From contig CM042894.1 of the NCBI GenBank assembly GCA_023653625.1, positions 21,445,081-21,509,080 of the forward strand: DNA of 64,000 bases, read 5' to 3'. The notes under the pieces are model-generated. The model did not search any database. It worked only from the letters and a program-made list of their open reading frames with translations, and was not told where the DNA came from. The stretch is from Triadica sebifera. Lineage: Eukaryota > Streptophyta > Magnoliopsida > Malpighiales > Euphorbiaceae. The position numbers were made by a program, and so were the translations under genes. Below are positions 34,291 to 48,079 of the stretch, in pieces; positions within the stretch are counted from its first letter, which is position 1, and the number at the start of each line of letters is the position of its first letter.

Positions 34291-35193
34291 GTGGTAAGGC
34301 AGGGAAATAATACAAAGTTTCATTTGCAGAATAATAAATTTATGTTAAAATCATGCATATGTGTTCCAGACACTGAGAACTTGCGTCAGGAAATAATGGA
34401 AGAGGCACACAATGCACCGTATGCAATGCACCCAGGGATGACAAAGATGTATTACAGTTTAAGGCCTCATTACTGGTGGCCAAGAATGAAGAAAGACATA
34501 GTAGAATATGTCTCCAAATGCTTGACATGTCAGCAGATTAAAATTGATCATCAGGCACCAATTGGTAAGTTACATCCATTGCCAGTGCCAGAATGGAAAT
34601 GGGAAAGAATAACGATGGATTTTGTCTATGGATTGCCAAGAACTCCACGGAAAAATGATGCAGTCTGGGTAATTATTGACAGATTAACCAAGTCAGCACA
34701 TTTTCTACCTATCAGATGGGGCTGTACACTTGAGAGTTTGGCCAAATTATATTTGAATGAGATAGTCAGATTGCATGGCATTCCAATGTCCATTGTGTCT
34801 GATAGAGATCCACGATTTACTTCACGTTTTTGGGTGAGTTTACAGAATGCATTGGGAACAAAATTGAACTTCAGTACTGCATTCCACCCACAAACTGACA
34901 GACAATCAGAGAGGACTATACAAACATTAGAAGAAATGCTCAGAGCATGTTCAATGGAATTCAGAGGTGCTTGAGATGAATATATAACATTGATTGAATT
35001 TGCTTACAATAACCAGTATCATAGCAGTATCCAGATGGCACCATATGAGGCATTGTATGGCAGAAAGTCCCGAAGCCCCATCATTTGGGATGAAGAAGGA
35101 GCACGTGCATTAGAAGGGCCAGAGATAGTGCAAGACACAATGGATAAGATCAAGGTTATCAAGAACAAGCTAAAGGTAGCCCAAGATAGATAG
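34291..35193 (+). pseudogene. Chromovirus integrase
   Basis: N-terminal HHCC zinc site complete: His codons 34408 and 34429, Cys codons 34519 and 34528. Catalytic core D,D(35)E complete: Asp 34618 (TMDFVYG), Asp 34801 (VSDRDPRF), Glu 34909 (RQSERTIQ), with 35 residues between the last two. TGA at 34972 replaces the expected Trp just after the core; TAG at 35191 lies further on. The GPY/F-like module follows in the next segment. Confidence 0.9.
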
Positions 35194-35223
35194 AAAAGTT
35201 ACGCTGATCAGCATAAAAGGGAG

Positions 35224-35695
35224 ATGGAATATGAGATAGGTGAAAAGGTATTTCTTCGTGTATCTCCATGGAAAGGGTTAATCCGATTTGGCAAGAAGGG
35301 TAAATTGAGCCCAAGATACATAGGGCCTTATGAAATTCTTGAGAAGATTGGTCCATTGGCTTATAGGTTGGATTTACCACCCGAGATGGCTCAGATACAT
35401 AATGTGTTTCATGTGAGCATGCTTAGAAGATACAGGTCAGATCCTACACATGTACTTAAGGATCAAGCCATCGAGATTGCAGAGGACATGAGTTATATAG
35501 AAGAACCAATGGAAATCATCGGATACAAGAATAAACAACTGAGAAATAGAGAAATACCTTTAGTTAAGGTATTATGGAGAAACCATTCACAAGAAGAGGC
35601 AACATGGGAAACAGAAGAAAATATGAAAAAGCAATATCCACACCTGTTTTCAGGTATTAATTTCGAGGACGAAATTTTTAAAAGGAGGGGAGAAT

Positions 35696-35700
<5 letters not shown>
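35224..35700 (+). pseudogene. Chromovirus integrase C-terminus with chromodomain-like tail
   Basis: Same frame as the integrase above, after the 35191 stop. It has the GPY/F-type module (GKLSPRYIGPYEILEKIGPLAYRL) near 35305, then HNVFHVSMLRRY, then from about 35481 the chromodomain-like part (EEPMEIIGYKNKQLRNREIP, VLWRNHSQEEATWE, PHLF). In this group the chromodomain is thought to steer integration into particular chromatin. TAA at 35698 lies two bases inside the 3' LTR. The final 158 codons are undamaged. Confidence 0.9.
35680..35694 (+). other. Polypurine tract of the chromovirus
   Basis: AAAAGGAGGGGAGAA directly before the 3' LTR start (TG at 35696); the primer for plus-strand DNA. It is inside the last codons of gag-pol, which is compact packing. 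Confidence 0.9.
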
Positions 35701-38760
<3,060 letters not shown>

Positions 38761-39325
38761 TTAAATGCATCCAAACAACTATAATTCTTCATGGAAGTAT
38801 AAATGCAAGTCATTTATGAATCCAGAAGAAGAGAATAGCTAATAATTCTCATTAAAATCTTGTTGTAAGCGATTTGTGCATTTAATACTTTCGAAACAAA
38901 CATTTATTCTCTATAAAAAAATTTTTCTCATTATTCTCTAAGCATTATAGATTTGTAAGTGTTTCTATTTGTAATCGACTACTCAAGTCAGTTTGGGTAT
39001 TTTCGGTTAAGAGTAGAACACTTGTAAGGGTTATTTGTGTGAGCCTTTAAAACACAAGGGATTTATGGGTTAGGTGTGATCCATTGTTAGAAACACCATA
39101 GTTGGGAGTGAGCTTGTAAAACTCCATTGTAACAGTTAGTGTGTTAGTGAAACTCTCAATTGAGATTGGAGAGAGGAGTCGGGTTTGTTAACACCCAAAC
39201 CTCTATAAAAATTCCTATGTGAAATCTTCCTATCCCTACTCAACTTAACTTTTTTTCCACACTTAAAAGTTAAAATTTTTAATATCCAATTCAACCCCCC
39301 TTCTTGGTTCAATATCTGTGCAAAA
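38761..39325 (+). repeat. 5' LTR of Sirevirus 2, right part
   Basis: Begins with the duplicated TTAAA, continues TGCATCCAAACAACTATAATTC and TATA-like GTATAAATG (about 38798), and ends GTGCAAAA, where intact LTRs end GGGCAACA. With 27336-27924 the LTR is about 1,150 bp. The terminal CA is mutated, as is common in old copies. Confidence 0.9.
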
Positions 39326-39327
39326 AT

Positions 39328-39339
39328 TGGTATCAGAGC
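39328..39339 (+). other. Primer-binding site of Sirevirus 2
   Basis: TGGTATCAGAGC, two bases after the LTR, an exact match to the family's tRNA-Met site; gag starts 45 bases later. Confidence 0.92.
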
Positions 39340-39384
39340 TTAGTCTAGCATCGAAGCCTAAACAACGCTAGCAAAGATCAAGAT

Positions 39385-40500
39385 ATGGCCAATGAAGGAT
39401 TCCAAAGTCTCAAGCCTTACTTTGATGGAGAAAATTATGCTCATTGGAAGTTTCAGATGGAGACATATTTGGATAGTGAAGGAATTGAAGTCTGGGATAG
39501 TGTTCGGATAGAATGGACACCACCAACTAGAGGAGGAGTTGATGGTGAAGAAGAAATCTTGTCAAGAGATGATTGGACAGAGCCTCTAAGAAGAGAAAAC
39601 TTCAAAAACAAGATGACAATGACAATTCTCTCAAGCTCATTATCCATTGAAGAATGTGGCAGAATACAACACTGCCCAACTGCTTACCACAAGTGGAAAA
39701 CATTGGAAAACTATCATGAAGGAACAAAGCAAGTTAAATACAAGAAGATTCAACTTCTTACCTTAGAGTATGAGCTCTTCAAGATGAAATCCAATGAGTC
39801 AATTACTGACATGACCAACCATCTTCTAGCCATCATAAATGGCATGAGAAAACTTGAGAAACACTTGAGCTTGAAAAATGTTAATAACAAAATCCTGAGA
39901 AGTCTTCCTCTCAAAGATTACAGTTCAAGAGTTGTCGGTATAGAAGAGGCAAATGAAGACATGAGCATCATGAATACTGATGTGCTTATTGGCAAACTTC
40001 TTACATATGAAATGGCAGTGAAAAGGGATAGAGAGCTTTAAGTAGAGCTAGAAAAAAGAAAGCCTCTTGCACTAAAAGCCTCTACTTCAAAATCTCAAGA
40101 GGAAGTTGAAGATGATGAAGAAAAGAGTGATGATGCAAATGAGGACATTGTTATGCTCTCAAGAAGGCTGAAAAGAATTATTGAGAAGAGAATGAGCAAC
40201 TCTAGAAAATTCGAGCAAAGAAACCTCAGACGGACTTTTAATGATGCAAAAGAAGTAAATAGGAGGTAAAGTGCTATGAATGTAGGAAGAACGAGCATAA
40301 TAAACTAGAATGTCCAAGGCTCAAAAAGTACAAAAGAAAATACCAAAGAGACAATGGGAAGAAAGGTGATGAAGCCACATGGGATGACGAAAGCTCCTCA
40401 AGTGAAAAAGATGACAATGAAAGTGAAGAGGTCAACCTATGCTTCATGGCTATAGAGGATCACGTCTCGGATAAGGTATGATCACTTCACTCATACTCTT
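39385..40500 (+). pseudogene. Sirevirus 2 gag with first zinc knuckle, broken
   Basis: ATG 39385; the UBN2-type capsid domain is open to TAA 40039-40041 (218 codons; FDGENYAHWKFQMETYL, WKTLENYHEGTKQVK). Sirevirus 1 reads on at this point. The remainder is readable with a frameshift near 40250: LSRRLKRIIEKRMSN, knuckle CYECRKNEHNKLEC (about 40271-40312), and the acidic tail SSSSEKDDNESEEVN to about 40480. Compared with Sirevirus 1 the knuckle keeps its His. Confidence 0.85.
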
Positions 40501-40571
40501 TCAATAATGATAGTAGTGATAATGATAGTAAGAGTGAAGATAATGATGATGAGCAAAGCCTAATATAAGTA

Positions 40572-41333
40572 TTGAATCTAGAACTAGAGAAATATAGAAG
40601 TAAATTCAATACTTATAAGAATAACATTTCTAATTTGAAAATCAAAATGGAAGCTTTAGAAAAGCAGAACTTTAAGCTTAAATCATCAAATGAATCTCTT
40701 CAAAAGTCATTAGATGAATACTTTTCAAGACCCTCAACCAAATCCTTGCTTAAAGAAAACAATACTTTAAAAAATGAAGTTGAGGAACTTGGAAACTCCA
40801 TTCCAAAATTTCACAAGGGAAATGAGAGTTTAGATACTCTCATTGTGTCTCGAAGACCACCCTTAATCAGACATGGTCTAGGATTTAAGGATACATCATC
40901 ATCTTCTCACAAGACTACTTTTGTTAAGTTAAGTGAACCTCACATCTCCACATTTGCTGTAACAGCCCCAAGGGCTAAGTGCACAAAATACACTAAATCT
41001 TCTATACATAAGAGGGATTAACAAGGATTGGTAAGCCTAAGAAAGAAACCTCAAAAGGCTAATCATGCCTTTATTTATAAGAAGCATGCATCTAGAAAAG
41101 CACCAATTAATCATGATTGTGCATGTCATTGATCTCAAACTCAATCTAATAGAAATATGGCATTCAAGAGCATTGTAAGACCAAAAAGCATATTTAAACC
41201 TAAACAATGTAATTATTGTATGAAATTTGGTCACATAAATAAACATTGCTGGATAAGGAAGGCTCATTGGAAACCTTCATGTTCTAACCCCCAAGGACAC
41301 AAGCTCATTTGGGTACCTAAAAATCATACTTGA
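40572..41333 (+). pseudogene. Sirevirus 2 gag C-terminal part: coiled coil and second zinc knuckle
   Basis: LELEKYRSKFNTYKNNISNLK begins a Glu/Lys/Asn/Leu-rich predicted coiled coil; the frame is open to about 41021. After two or more stops, the knuckle CNYCMKFGHINKHC (about 41209-41250) and the ending LIWVPKNHT then TGA 41331-41333 match Sirevirus 1. TGA is followed by four codons and TAG (41346-41348), the same pattern as in Sirevirus 1. Confidence 0.8.
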
Positions 41334-41348
41334 ATTGTGATTTTATAG

Positions 41349-42490
41349 GTATGCCTCAAGTCCACAATAAACAAAAATGCTTGGCTAGTAGACAGTGGAT
41401 GCTCAAGGCATATGACAGGAGACAAATAACTTTTCATTGAAATCAAAAGTATTGATGGAGGTAAAGTTACCTTTGAAAACAATGCTAAGGGTAAGGTAAT
41501 TGGCATTGGCTCTATTGGTATTGATGGTACTAATTTCATTAAAAATGTCTTGCTTGTTGATGGCTTGAAATATAACTTGTTAAGTGAAAGGAAACAAAGT
41601 AATCTTTACTTCCAACAAATGTCTTGAAACCTCTTTTAATGGCCAAGAGATATTTAAAGGAAATAGAGATGTCAATACCTACATAATAGACTTACACAAA
41701 ATATCTAACCATTCATTTAAGTGTCTTGTGACTGCTAGTGATGAATCTTGGCTGTGGCATAGAAGGCTTGGTCATGCAAGCATGGATTTAAATCAAAGCC
41801 TCAACATAGGAGAGCTAGTAAAGTCAAATTTGAAAAAGACAAGACATGTGAACCTTGCCAAAGAGGAAAACAACACAAGTCTTCCTTTAAATCCAAAAAC
41901 ATTGTAAGTACCTCAAAAACTCTACAACTCCTGCATCTAGATTTATTTGGACCTACTAGAATTGCAAGCTTAGGAGGTAAACACTATGCCTTTGTCATCA
42001 TAGATGAGTACTCTAGATTTACTTAGGTAATTTTCTTAGCTCAAAAGAGTGATACCTTTGAAACTTTCAAAAATTTTGCTAAAAGAGTTCAAAATGAAAA
42101 AGATATTAGATTTCAAAAATAAGAAGTGACCATGGAAAAGAATTTGAAAATGAAAACTTTGAAAGCTTTTGTCTTGAACATGACATTTCACATAATTTTT
42201 CATCTCCTGGGACACCTCAACAAAAGGGGGTAGTCGAAAGGAAAAATCGAACTTTAATTGAAATGGCTCAAACAATGCTCAATGAGTATGGTTTACCAAC
42301 TTACTTCTGGGCTGAAGGCACAAATAATGCATGTTATATTTCAAATCGAGTTTTAAAAAGACCTCCCTTAAACAAAACTTCATTTGAGCTATGGAATGGA
42401 AGAAAGTCATTGATATCATACTTTAGAGTATTTTGGATGCAAGTGTTCCATATTGAATACCAAGGACAACCTTGGAAAATTTGTCACTAA
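41349..42490 (+). pseudogene. Sirevirus 2 protease and integrase, broken
   Basis: Protease motif WLVDSGCSRHMTGD at about 41380-41425 with a TAA right behind it; GAG-pre-integrase block WLWHRRLGHASMDL (about 41748); zinc site CEP..CQRGKQ in a shifted frame (41850); integrase core HLDLFGPTRI (41935), RSDHGKE-like and VVERKNRT in other frames, then YFWAEGTNNACYISN (42300). At least four stops and several frameshifts. It is clearly more decayed than the Sirevirus 1 copy. Confidence 0.82.
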
Positions 42491-44352
42491 ATCTAATGAG
42501 GGTATCTTTTTAGGAGACTCTACAACTAGTAAAGCATATAGAGTATTTAATAAAAAGTCATTAACTGTTGAAGAATCTATGTATGTTTTTTTTGATGAAT
42601 CTAGTAGGCTTGATCTTGTGAAAGGTAGTGTTCTTGATGATGTTGTAGGTACCATGGAAAGACTTGATCTTGAAAATGAAAGAGAAAAAAAAAGATCAAG
42701 AAGATTCACATCAAGATGATTCTCTACCTCCAACTCAAGAGAAAAACAGGCAAGAGCTCCCAAAGGAATGAAGATTGACAAAAGATCACCCCAAAGAGCA
42801 AATCATTGGTGATCCTACAAGGGGAGTAAGTACTAGATCTCATCTCAAGCATTTAGTTTCTGACCTTGCTTTTGTTTCTCAAATTGAGCCTAAAAATATT
42901 GATGAGGCTCTTAATGATGAAAGTTGGGTGATTGCCATGCAAGAGGAACTCAACCAATTTGAGAGAAGTAAGGTATGGACCTTAATACCTAGACCCAAGG
43001 AGCATCAAATAATAGGAAGCAAATGGGTATTTAGAAATAAACTAGATGCACAAGGTTCAATAACTAGGAATAAGGCTAGGTTGGTTGAAAAATGATATAA
43101 TCAGGAAGAAGAAATAGATTATGATGAGACATATGCTCCAGTAGCTAGATTAGAAGCCATAAGAATACTTTTAGCATATCCATGCCATATGAATTTCAAA
43201 CTCTTTCACATGGATGTCAAAAGTGTTTTCTTAAATGATTTTATAGAAGAAGAAGTTTATGTAGAACAACCACCAGGATTTGAAAGCTTTGATTTGCCCA
43301 ACCATGTATTTAAACTTTCAAAAGCTTTATATGATTTGAAACAAGCCCCAAGAGTTTGGTATGAAAGACTAAGTTCTTTTCTCTTATAAAATAATTTTAC
43401 AAAGGGGAATTTTGACACTACATTATTCATTAAAAAGCATAAGCATGATACTCTAATTTTTCAAATTTATATTGATGATATCATATTTGGGTCTACTAAT
43501 GAATTGCTTTGTCAAGAATTTGCTAAATGTATGACAAGGGAATTCAAAATGAGAATGATGGGTGAGTTAAAATTCTTGTTCGTTCTATAAATAAAACAAG
43601 GCAATAAGGGCATATTCATCAACCAATCCAAATATGCCAAAGTCTTACTTAAGAAATTTGGAATGGAAGGATGCAAAAACGTCAAGACTCCAATGAGCAC
43701 ATCAACAAAATTGGACAAGGATTAAAAGAGTAAGAGCATTAATGAAAAGCTCTATAGAGGTATGATCGGATCACTTTTACATCTTACTGCCTCTAGACCT
43801 AACATAATATACAGTGTATGATTATGTGCTCGCTTTCAATCATGATCTAGGTTTATGGTATCCTAAAAATTCATCCTTTCACATTATAGGATATTCAGAT
43901 GATAATTACGCTAGAAGTCTTTTAGATAGAAAAAGTACTTCGGGTACTTGTCACTTTATTGGAGAATGCTTAGTTTCTTGGTTTAGCAAGAAACAAGTTT
44001 CAGTTGCTCTTTCTACCGTTGAAGCGGAGTATGTGGCAACAGGATGTTGTTGTACACAAATCCTTTGGATGAAACAACAACTTAAGGATTATGGTCATAG
44101 TATGAACCATATACCTATTAGATGTGACAATACAAGTGCTATAAATCTAAGAATCCCATTCAACACTCTAGAAGTGAGCATATTGACATAAGACATCATT
44201 TTATTAGAGATCATGTTCAATATGGAGATGTTGTATTGGAATTTCTAAGCACAGACAATCAATTGGCAGATATCTTCACTAAGTCTCTAAATGAGGAAAG
44301 ATTTAATTTCATAAGAAGAGAGCTTGGTATGATTGATGGATTAACTTTATGA
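42491..44352 (+). pseudogene. Sirevirus 2 RT and RNase H, broken
   Basis: After the integrase-RT linker (EESMYVFFDESSRLDLVK), RT starts at about 42900 (DEALNDESWVIAMQEELNQF), continues KWVFRNKLDAQG, HMDVKSVFLNDFIEEEVYV (43207) and QAPRVWYERL, and has the catalytic Y-I-D-D in QIYIDDIIFGSTN (about 43465-43502). The FGSTN form is typical of Sireviruses. RNase H begins at about 43885 (GYSDDNYARSLLDRKST), continues STVEAEYVATG and RCDNTSAI, shifts frame near 44150, and ends ELGMIDGLTL at TGA 44350-44352. About six stops. Confidence 0.87.
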
Positions 44353-44618
44353 TTGGCAAAATTGTCGAACCTTGATTATTAATCTTGTGTCTTTTGTCTC
44401 ATCTTTTTAGATATGAGGTAGCTAATTTGATAGAAATATATGTTATAGGGGATAAAAGCTTCTTAGAATTGTTTTAGACTTAATTTTATCTAATGAGAAT
44501 TTTAGGCAATTCACGCCTGTAACATATATTCACGGCCATGATCATAATCACCAAATGGTCTAGTAGCTTTCACGACTTGCTTCACAACATGCTTCACGGT
44601 TGAAGGCAGTGAAGTCTA
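44353..44618 (+). other. Start of the Sirevirus 2 post-pol linker, cut
   Basis: Same strand and order as 4867-5115 in Sirevirus 3 (the ATATATGTTATAGGGGAT block, then AGGCAATTCACG and CTTCACGGTTGAAGGCAGTG). It ends at CTATG, where the inverted LTR begins. In Sirevirus 3 the next bases are TTTCATGCCCATAACC, and that continuation occurs on the opposite strand at 48079. Confidence 0.85.
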
Positions 44619-45783
44619 TGTTTGCCCAGATATTGAACCAAGAAGGGGGTTGAATTGGATATTAAAAATTTTAACTTTCATGTATGGAAAGAAAAGTTAA
44701 GTTGAGTAGGGATAGGAAGATTTCACATAAGAATTTTTATAGAGGTTCGGGTGTTAACAAACCCTACTCCTCTCCCCAATCTCAATTAGGAGTTTCACTA
44801 ACACACAAAGTGTTACAATGGAGTTTTACAAACTCACTCCCAACTATGGTGTTTCTAACAATGGATCACACCTAACCCAGAAATCCCTTGTGTTTTAATG
44901 GCTCACACAATAAACCAATTCCTTGTGTTTTAAAGGCTCACATAAATAACCCTTACAAGTGTTCTACTCTTAATCCAAAATACCCAAACTCACTTGAGTA
45001 GTAGATTACAAAGAGAAACACTTCCAAATCTATAATGCTCAGAGAATAATGAGCAAACAAATTTTACAGAGAATAAATGTTTGTTTTGAAAGTATTAAAT
45101 GCACAAATGGCTTATAACAAGATTTTGATTAGATGTATTAGCTATTCTCTTCTTCTGGATTCATAAATGACTTGCATTTATACTTCCATGGCGAATTATA
45201 GCTGTTTGGTTGCATTTAATGTGGAAATAGCCATTGCACCAACTCTTATTTTTGCGCTTGACATGTTTCTCTTTCCTCTTTCACGGTCATGAGTATGAGT
45301 GTCACGGTCATGACTATTCTTCCAAGTCGTGACTTGAGTGGTGACTTTGGCTATGAAGCATTCTGGAAGGATTTGAAGTGTTTGATCACAGGCGTGACAT
45401 TATATATTAACGGGCGTGAACATCCTTTCTAGCCGTGGTCCAAGTAGTGACTCTGGTCGTGAAGCTCTCTAGAGGAATTAGTCATGTCTTCTCATGGGCG
45501 TGACTTTCTTTCACAGTCGTGACTGATATGATCATTCGCAATTGCTATCATTCTTCATGGCCGTGAACTTTAAATATTGGATAGTTCGCACTAAGCTTCA
45601 TCACGGGCATGAACATGCTATTTCTTCATTTTTTGTCTTTTTAAGGTTAGTCTTCCATTCTCCATTCTTGCTATCATGTTCCATACACTGTTCAATGAAC
45701 TTAGAAAATAAGTATGTTAAATACATTATTGCTATTTTATTTGTTAGCATCAATATGACAGAAATACCCTTTAAGGTTCAACA
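44619..45783 (-). repeat. 3' LTR of Sirevirus 2, in inverted position (1,165 bp)
   Basis: On the minus strand it starts TGTTGAACCTTAAAGGG at 45783 next to a polypurine tract and ends at 44619-44625. Closest to the LTRs of Sirevirus 2 and 3, not to the longer Sirevirus 1 type. It has the palindrome array (45280-45620) and one or two 35-bp GTGTTTTAAAGGCTCACA units. It faces against the plus-strand pol immediately to its left. Confidence 0.88.
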
Positions 45784-46332
45784 ATCTCCCCCTTTTTTAT
45801 GGTGACAAATAATCTAGCAATATGTGCTTTTGAGAAGTCTCCCCCTCAAAAGATGCTTAAGATAAAAAATTACTGAAGTGCAAGAATTGTAAAGAATGAT
45901 GAAGTGTAGCATCAAAATATGCAAGGTATATATCCAATATATACCAAATTTTTACTTAAGACAAGTTAAGTATATGCAAAGTATATTTAAGGTATATTTA
46001 AAGTATATCAAGTGCATATTCATTCATGTACTTGCATCAAGGTATATGCAAAGTATACTTAAGGTATATTTAAGGTATATCAACTCATTTGCATACTTGC
46101 ATATTCATTTGATTCAAAATAAGTATTTCAAATATATTGCATTTAACTTTAAATATAATATATTGCTAGGTTCTCCCCCTTTTGTCATCAACAAAAAGAA
46201 TAACAAAAAGATAAATCATAATGGAAAACAAAAGCAATTATATTAATGTGAAAAGAAAAATACAAGGATTTGACAAAGTGATTGAAAGTCCTACATGAAA
46301 CAAGCTAGAAAATAACATAGCTAACATATAGT
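45784..46332 (-). other. Inverted pre-LTR region with three polypurine tracts
   Basis: Mirror image of 6871-7444: PPT complements at 45784-45800, 45838-45846 and 46171-46181, and between them the TATACCTT-type array (45915-46110). No gene is visible. Confidence 0.8.
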
Positions 46333-47508
46333 CTAGCTAGATTTTGAGTCGGACATCTCGTTTCTAAGGCGAGCTACTTCCGCCTTGAGGCTCTCCATGC
46401 GAGACTCCATGAAATCCTTGAGGTTCTCTAACCTCTCATCCATCGAAGCCTGCAATTGCTCAAACCATGGTGCTAAGAGATCAACCACTTGCTAAGCCAA
46501 GTTTGGTGTGGAGGCAGAGGATTGTCCAATTTCCTGCTCAACCTCTGGAGGTGCCATCTCAACTCAAACTCTCTTCCTCTACTGGATTCCTTGGAGGCTA
46601 GCTTTGAAGTCATCCGAGTCATTGTCCTCCCAAATAATCTCACCAGCAGTGTTGGGGAAGCAGTAGTAGATGTTGTTCTCTTGAACTATACAAATAGCCG
46701 CTCCCATTTTGATAAAGGACTCGACGACTAGTCGGTCTCGAGAATGTGCTGGTATAAGGTTGAAGTGGTGCTCCTCTAGCTTTAAATACCCCAGCTTGAT
46801 AGCAAGGTGAGACACATACCCACCAATCAGAATGTCTCCGGATGGCTTGGTGGCAATTGATAGAAAATGGTTTGCAAACAATCGAGATAAAGCCACTGTT
46901 AGGCCTCTCCGGGCCATCTCCAGGAGAAAGAGCTCGAACTTCTGAATCAATCCATTGTTGTCTCCTCTAGCAAAAATGCTATAGGTTAGAAACCTATGCA
47001 AGTACTTATGCACTAGGGATTGAAGATGGGTGCTTTTCTTTTTTTTGACATCCCAGCTGCAGTCAAGCCCGAAGTGAGTCCATGCCTGAGTAGCATAGAA
47101 CTCCACCTCACTCTCATTCAGGATATCGTCAGAGGGAAGGTTGAACATGTCACCAAAATCTATGGCAGAGAGGGTGTTCGGACGCTTGCAAAGTTGGAAT
47201 TTTATCGTGCTGGTAGGAGAGACTTGCAGGGTGCTCAGGAACTCTAGAGTTGGTTCCCTCAGCGTCGGTGGATGGATATTGATGAAATCTTTTAGATGAC
47301 AAGCCTGGAGTTGTTCTGTCATACTTGTTTCGAGTCCAAGTGTTCTGATAGCTTTCCACTCAAATGATCGAGAGAAAAAGAGTGGTCTTTTCTTGAGAAC
47401 CGAGTATCTTGGATGACAGTGCTCCAGAATAATGTTTATAAGGTAGTCCGTGTACCTTCTTGGAGCATGAGACTTCTTTTTGGTACCTTTTGAGGAGTCG
47501 ATTTCCAT
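46333..47508 (-). pseudogene. Sirevirus 2 ORF3 (env-position protein), best copy
   Basis: ATG at 47508 (MEIDSSKGTKKKSHAPRRYTDYL); open for 309 codons to TAG 46579-46581, where the relative reads Gln, then readable to TAG 46333-46335. The N-terminal basic patch, the helical core (WTHFGLDCSWD, LVHKYLHRFLTYSIFARGD, SIATKPSGDILIGGYVSHLA) and a C-terminal coiled coil (FEQLQASMDERLENLKDFM) match the Sirevirus 3 copy. It resembles the Athila ORF1/'putative plant transposon' family. No clear membrane helix or signal peptide. A TAG in NLA-stop-QVVD (46492-46494) is shared with Sirevirus 3 (6709-6711), so the coiled coil may need readthrough or may not be used. Confidence 0.75.
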
Positions 47509-48079
47509 TTTTGATTGAGAAATGTATTTTTGAAGAGTGAAAATCTTATGGAAATTTTGGAGTAGAACCTAAGGTGTTTTGATTTTTAATGGTGGAGAAA
47601 GTTTTTGAACGTATTTATAGATGGAATGAGTTGCTAGGGGGCCAAAATCTTCAAAATGGTATTCAATGGTGATAAATGAGAGAAGTTGAGAGAAGTTGGA
47701 GAGTTGGAAATTAGAGAAATAACGACAGAAACATTTTATTGCCGACATCTTCACGTGTGTGAAAACTAAGTCACAAGCATGAAATATCGTGTTCACGATT
47801 TGCTGAAGAGACGCTCTACCCGTGAAGAGAGATGTGAAACTATTCACGGTCGTGACAATTAAAGGTAATGGGCATGAATGATGAAATATCATGGTGGTGA
47901 CAAATGAGTCACGGGCGTGAAGTATAATCTTCACTACTTGTGATCGTGAAACAGAGCGTGACACAAATTGGGAATGCTTCTGTAAGTTTTTGGTGGAAAT
48001 GTTCACGGTCGTGAATAAGCATCATGGGCTTGAACAGAGGGTTTCACGAGGGTGATAGAAAAAAGGTTATGGGCATCTT
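47509..48079 (-). promoter_or_regulatory. Inverted linker before ORF3: palindromes and TATA box
   Basis: Complement of 5124-5694. On the minus strand, palindromes run from 48060 to 47745 (for example around 48005 and 47845), then GTCGGCAATAAAATG (47746-47731), matching CGGCTATAAAATG in Sirevirus 3, and a pyrimidine-rich leader to ATG 47508. It starts at 48079 with ATGCCCATAACC, the sequence due next after the break at 44618-44623. Confidence 0.65.

Noticed and set aside
44619..48079. An independent minus-strand Sirevirus inserted into Sirevirus 2
   Set aside because: Not excluded, but it would need its truncation to fall within one base of the point where the plus-strand copy stops; the inversion explains this directly.
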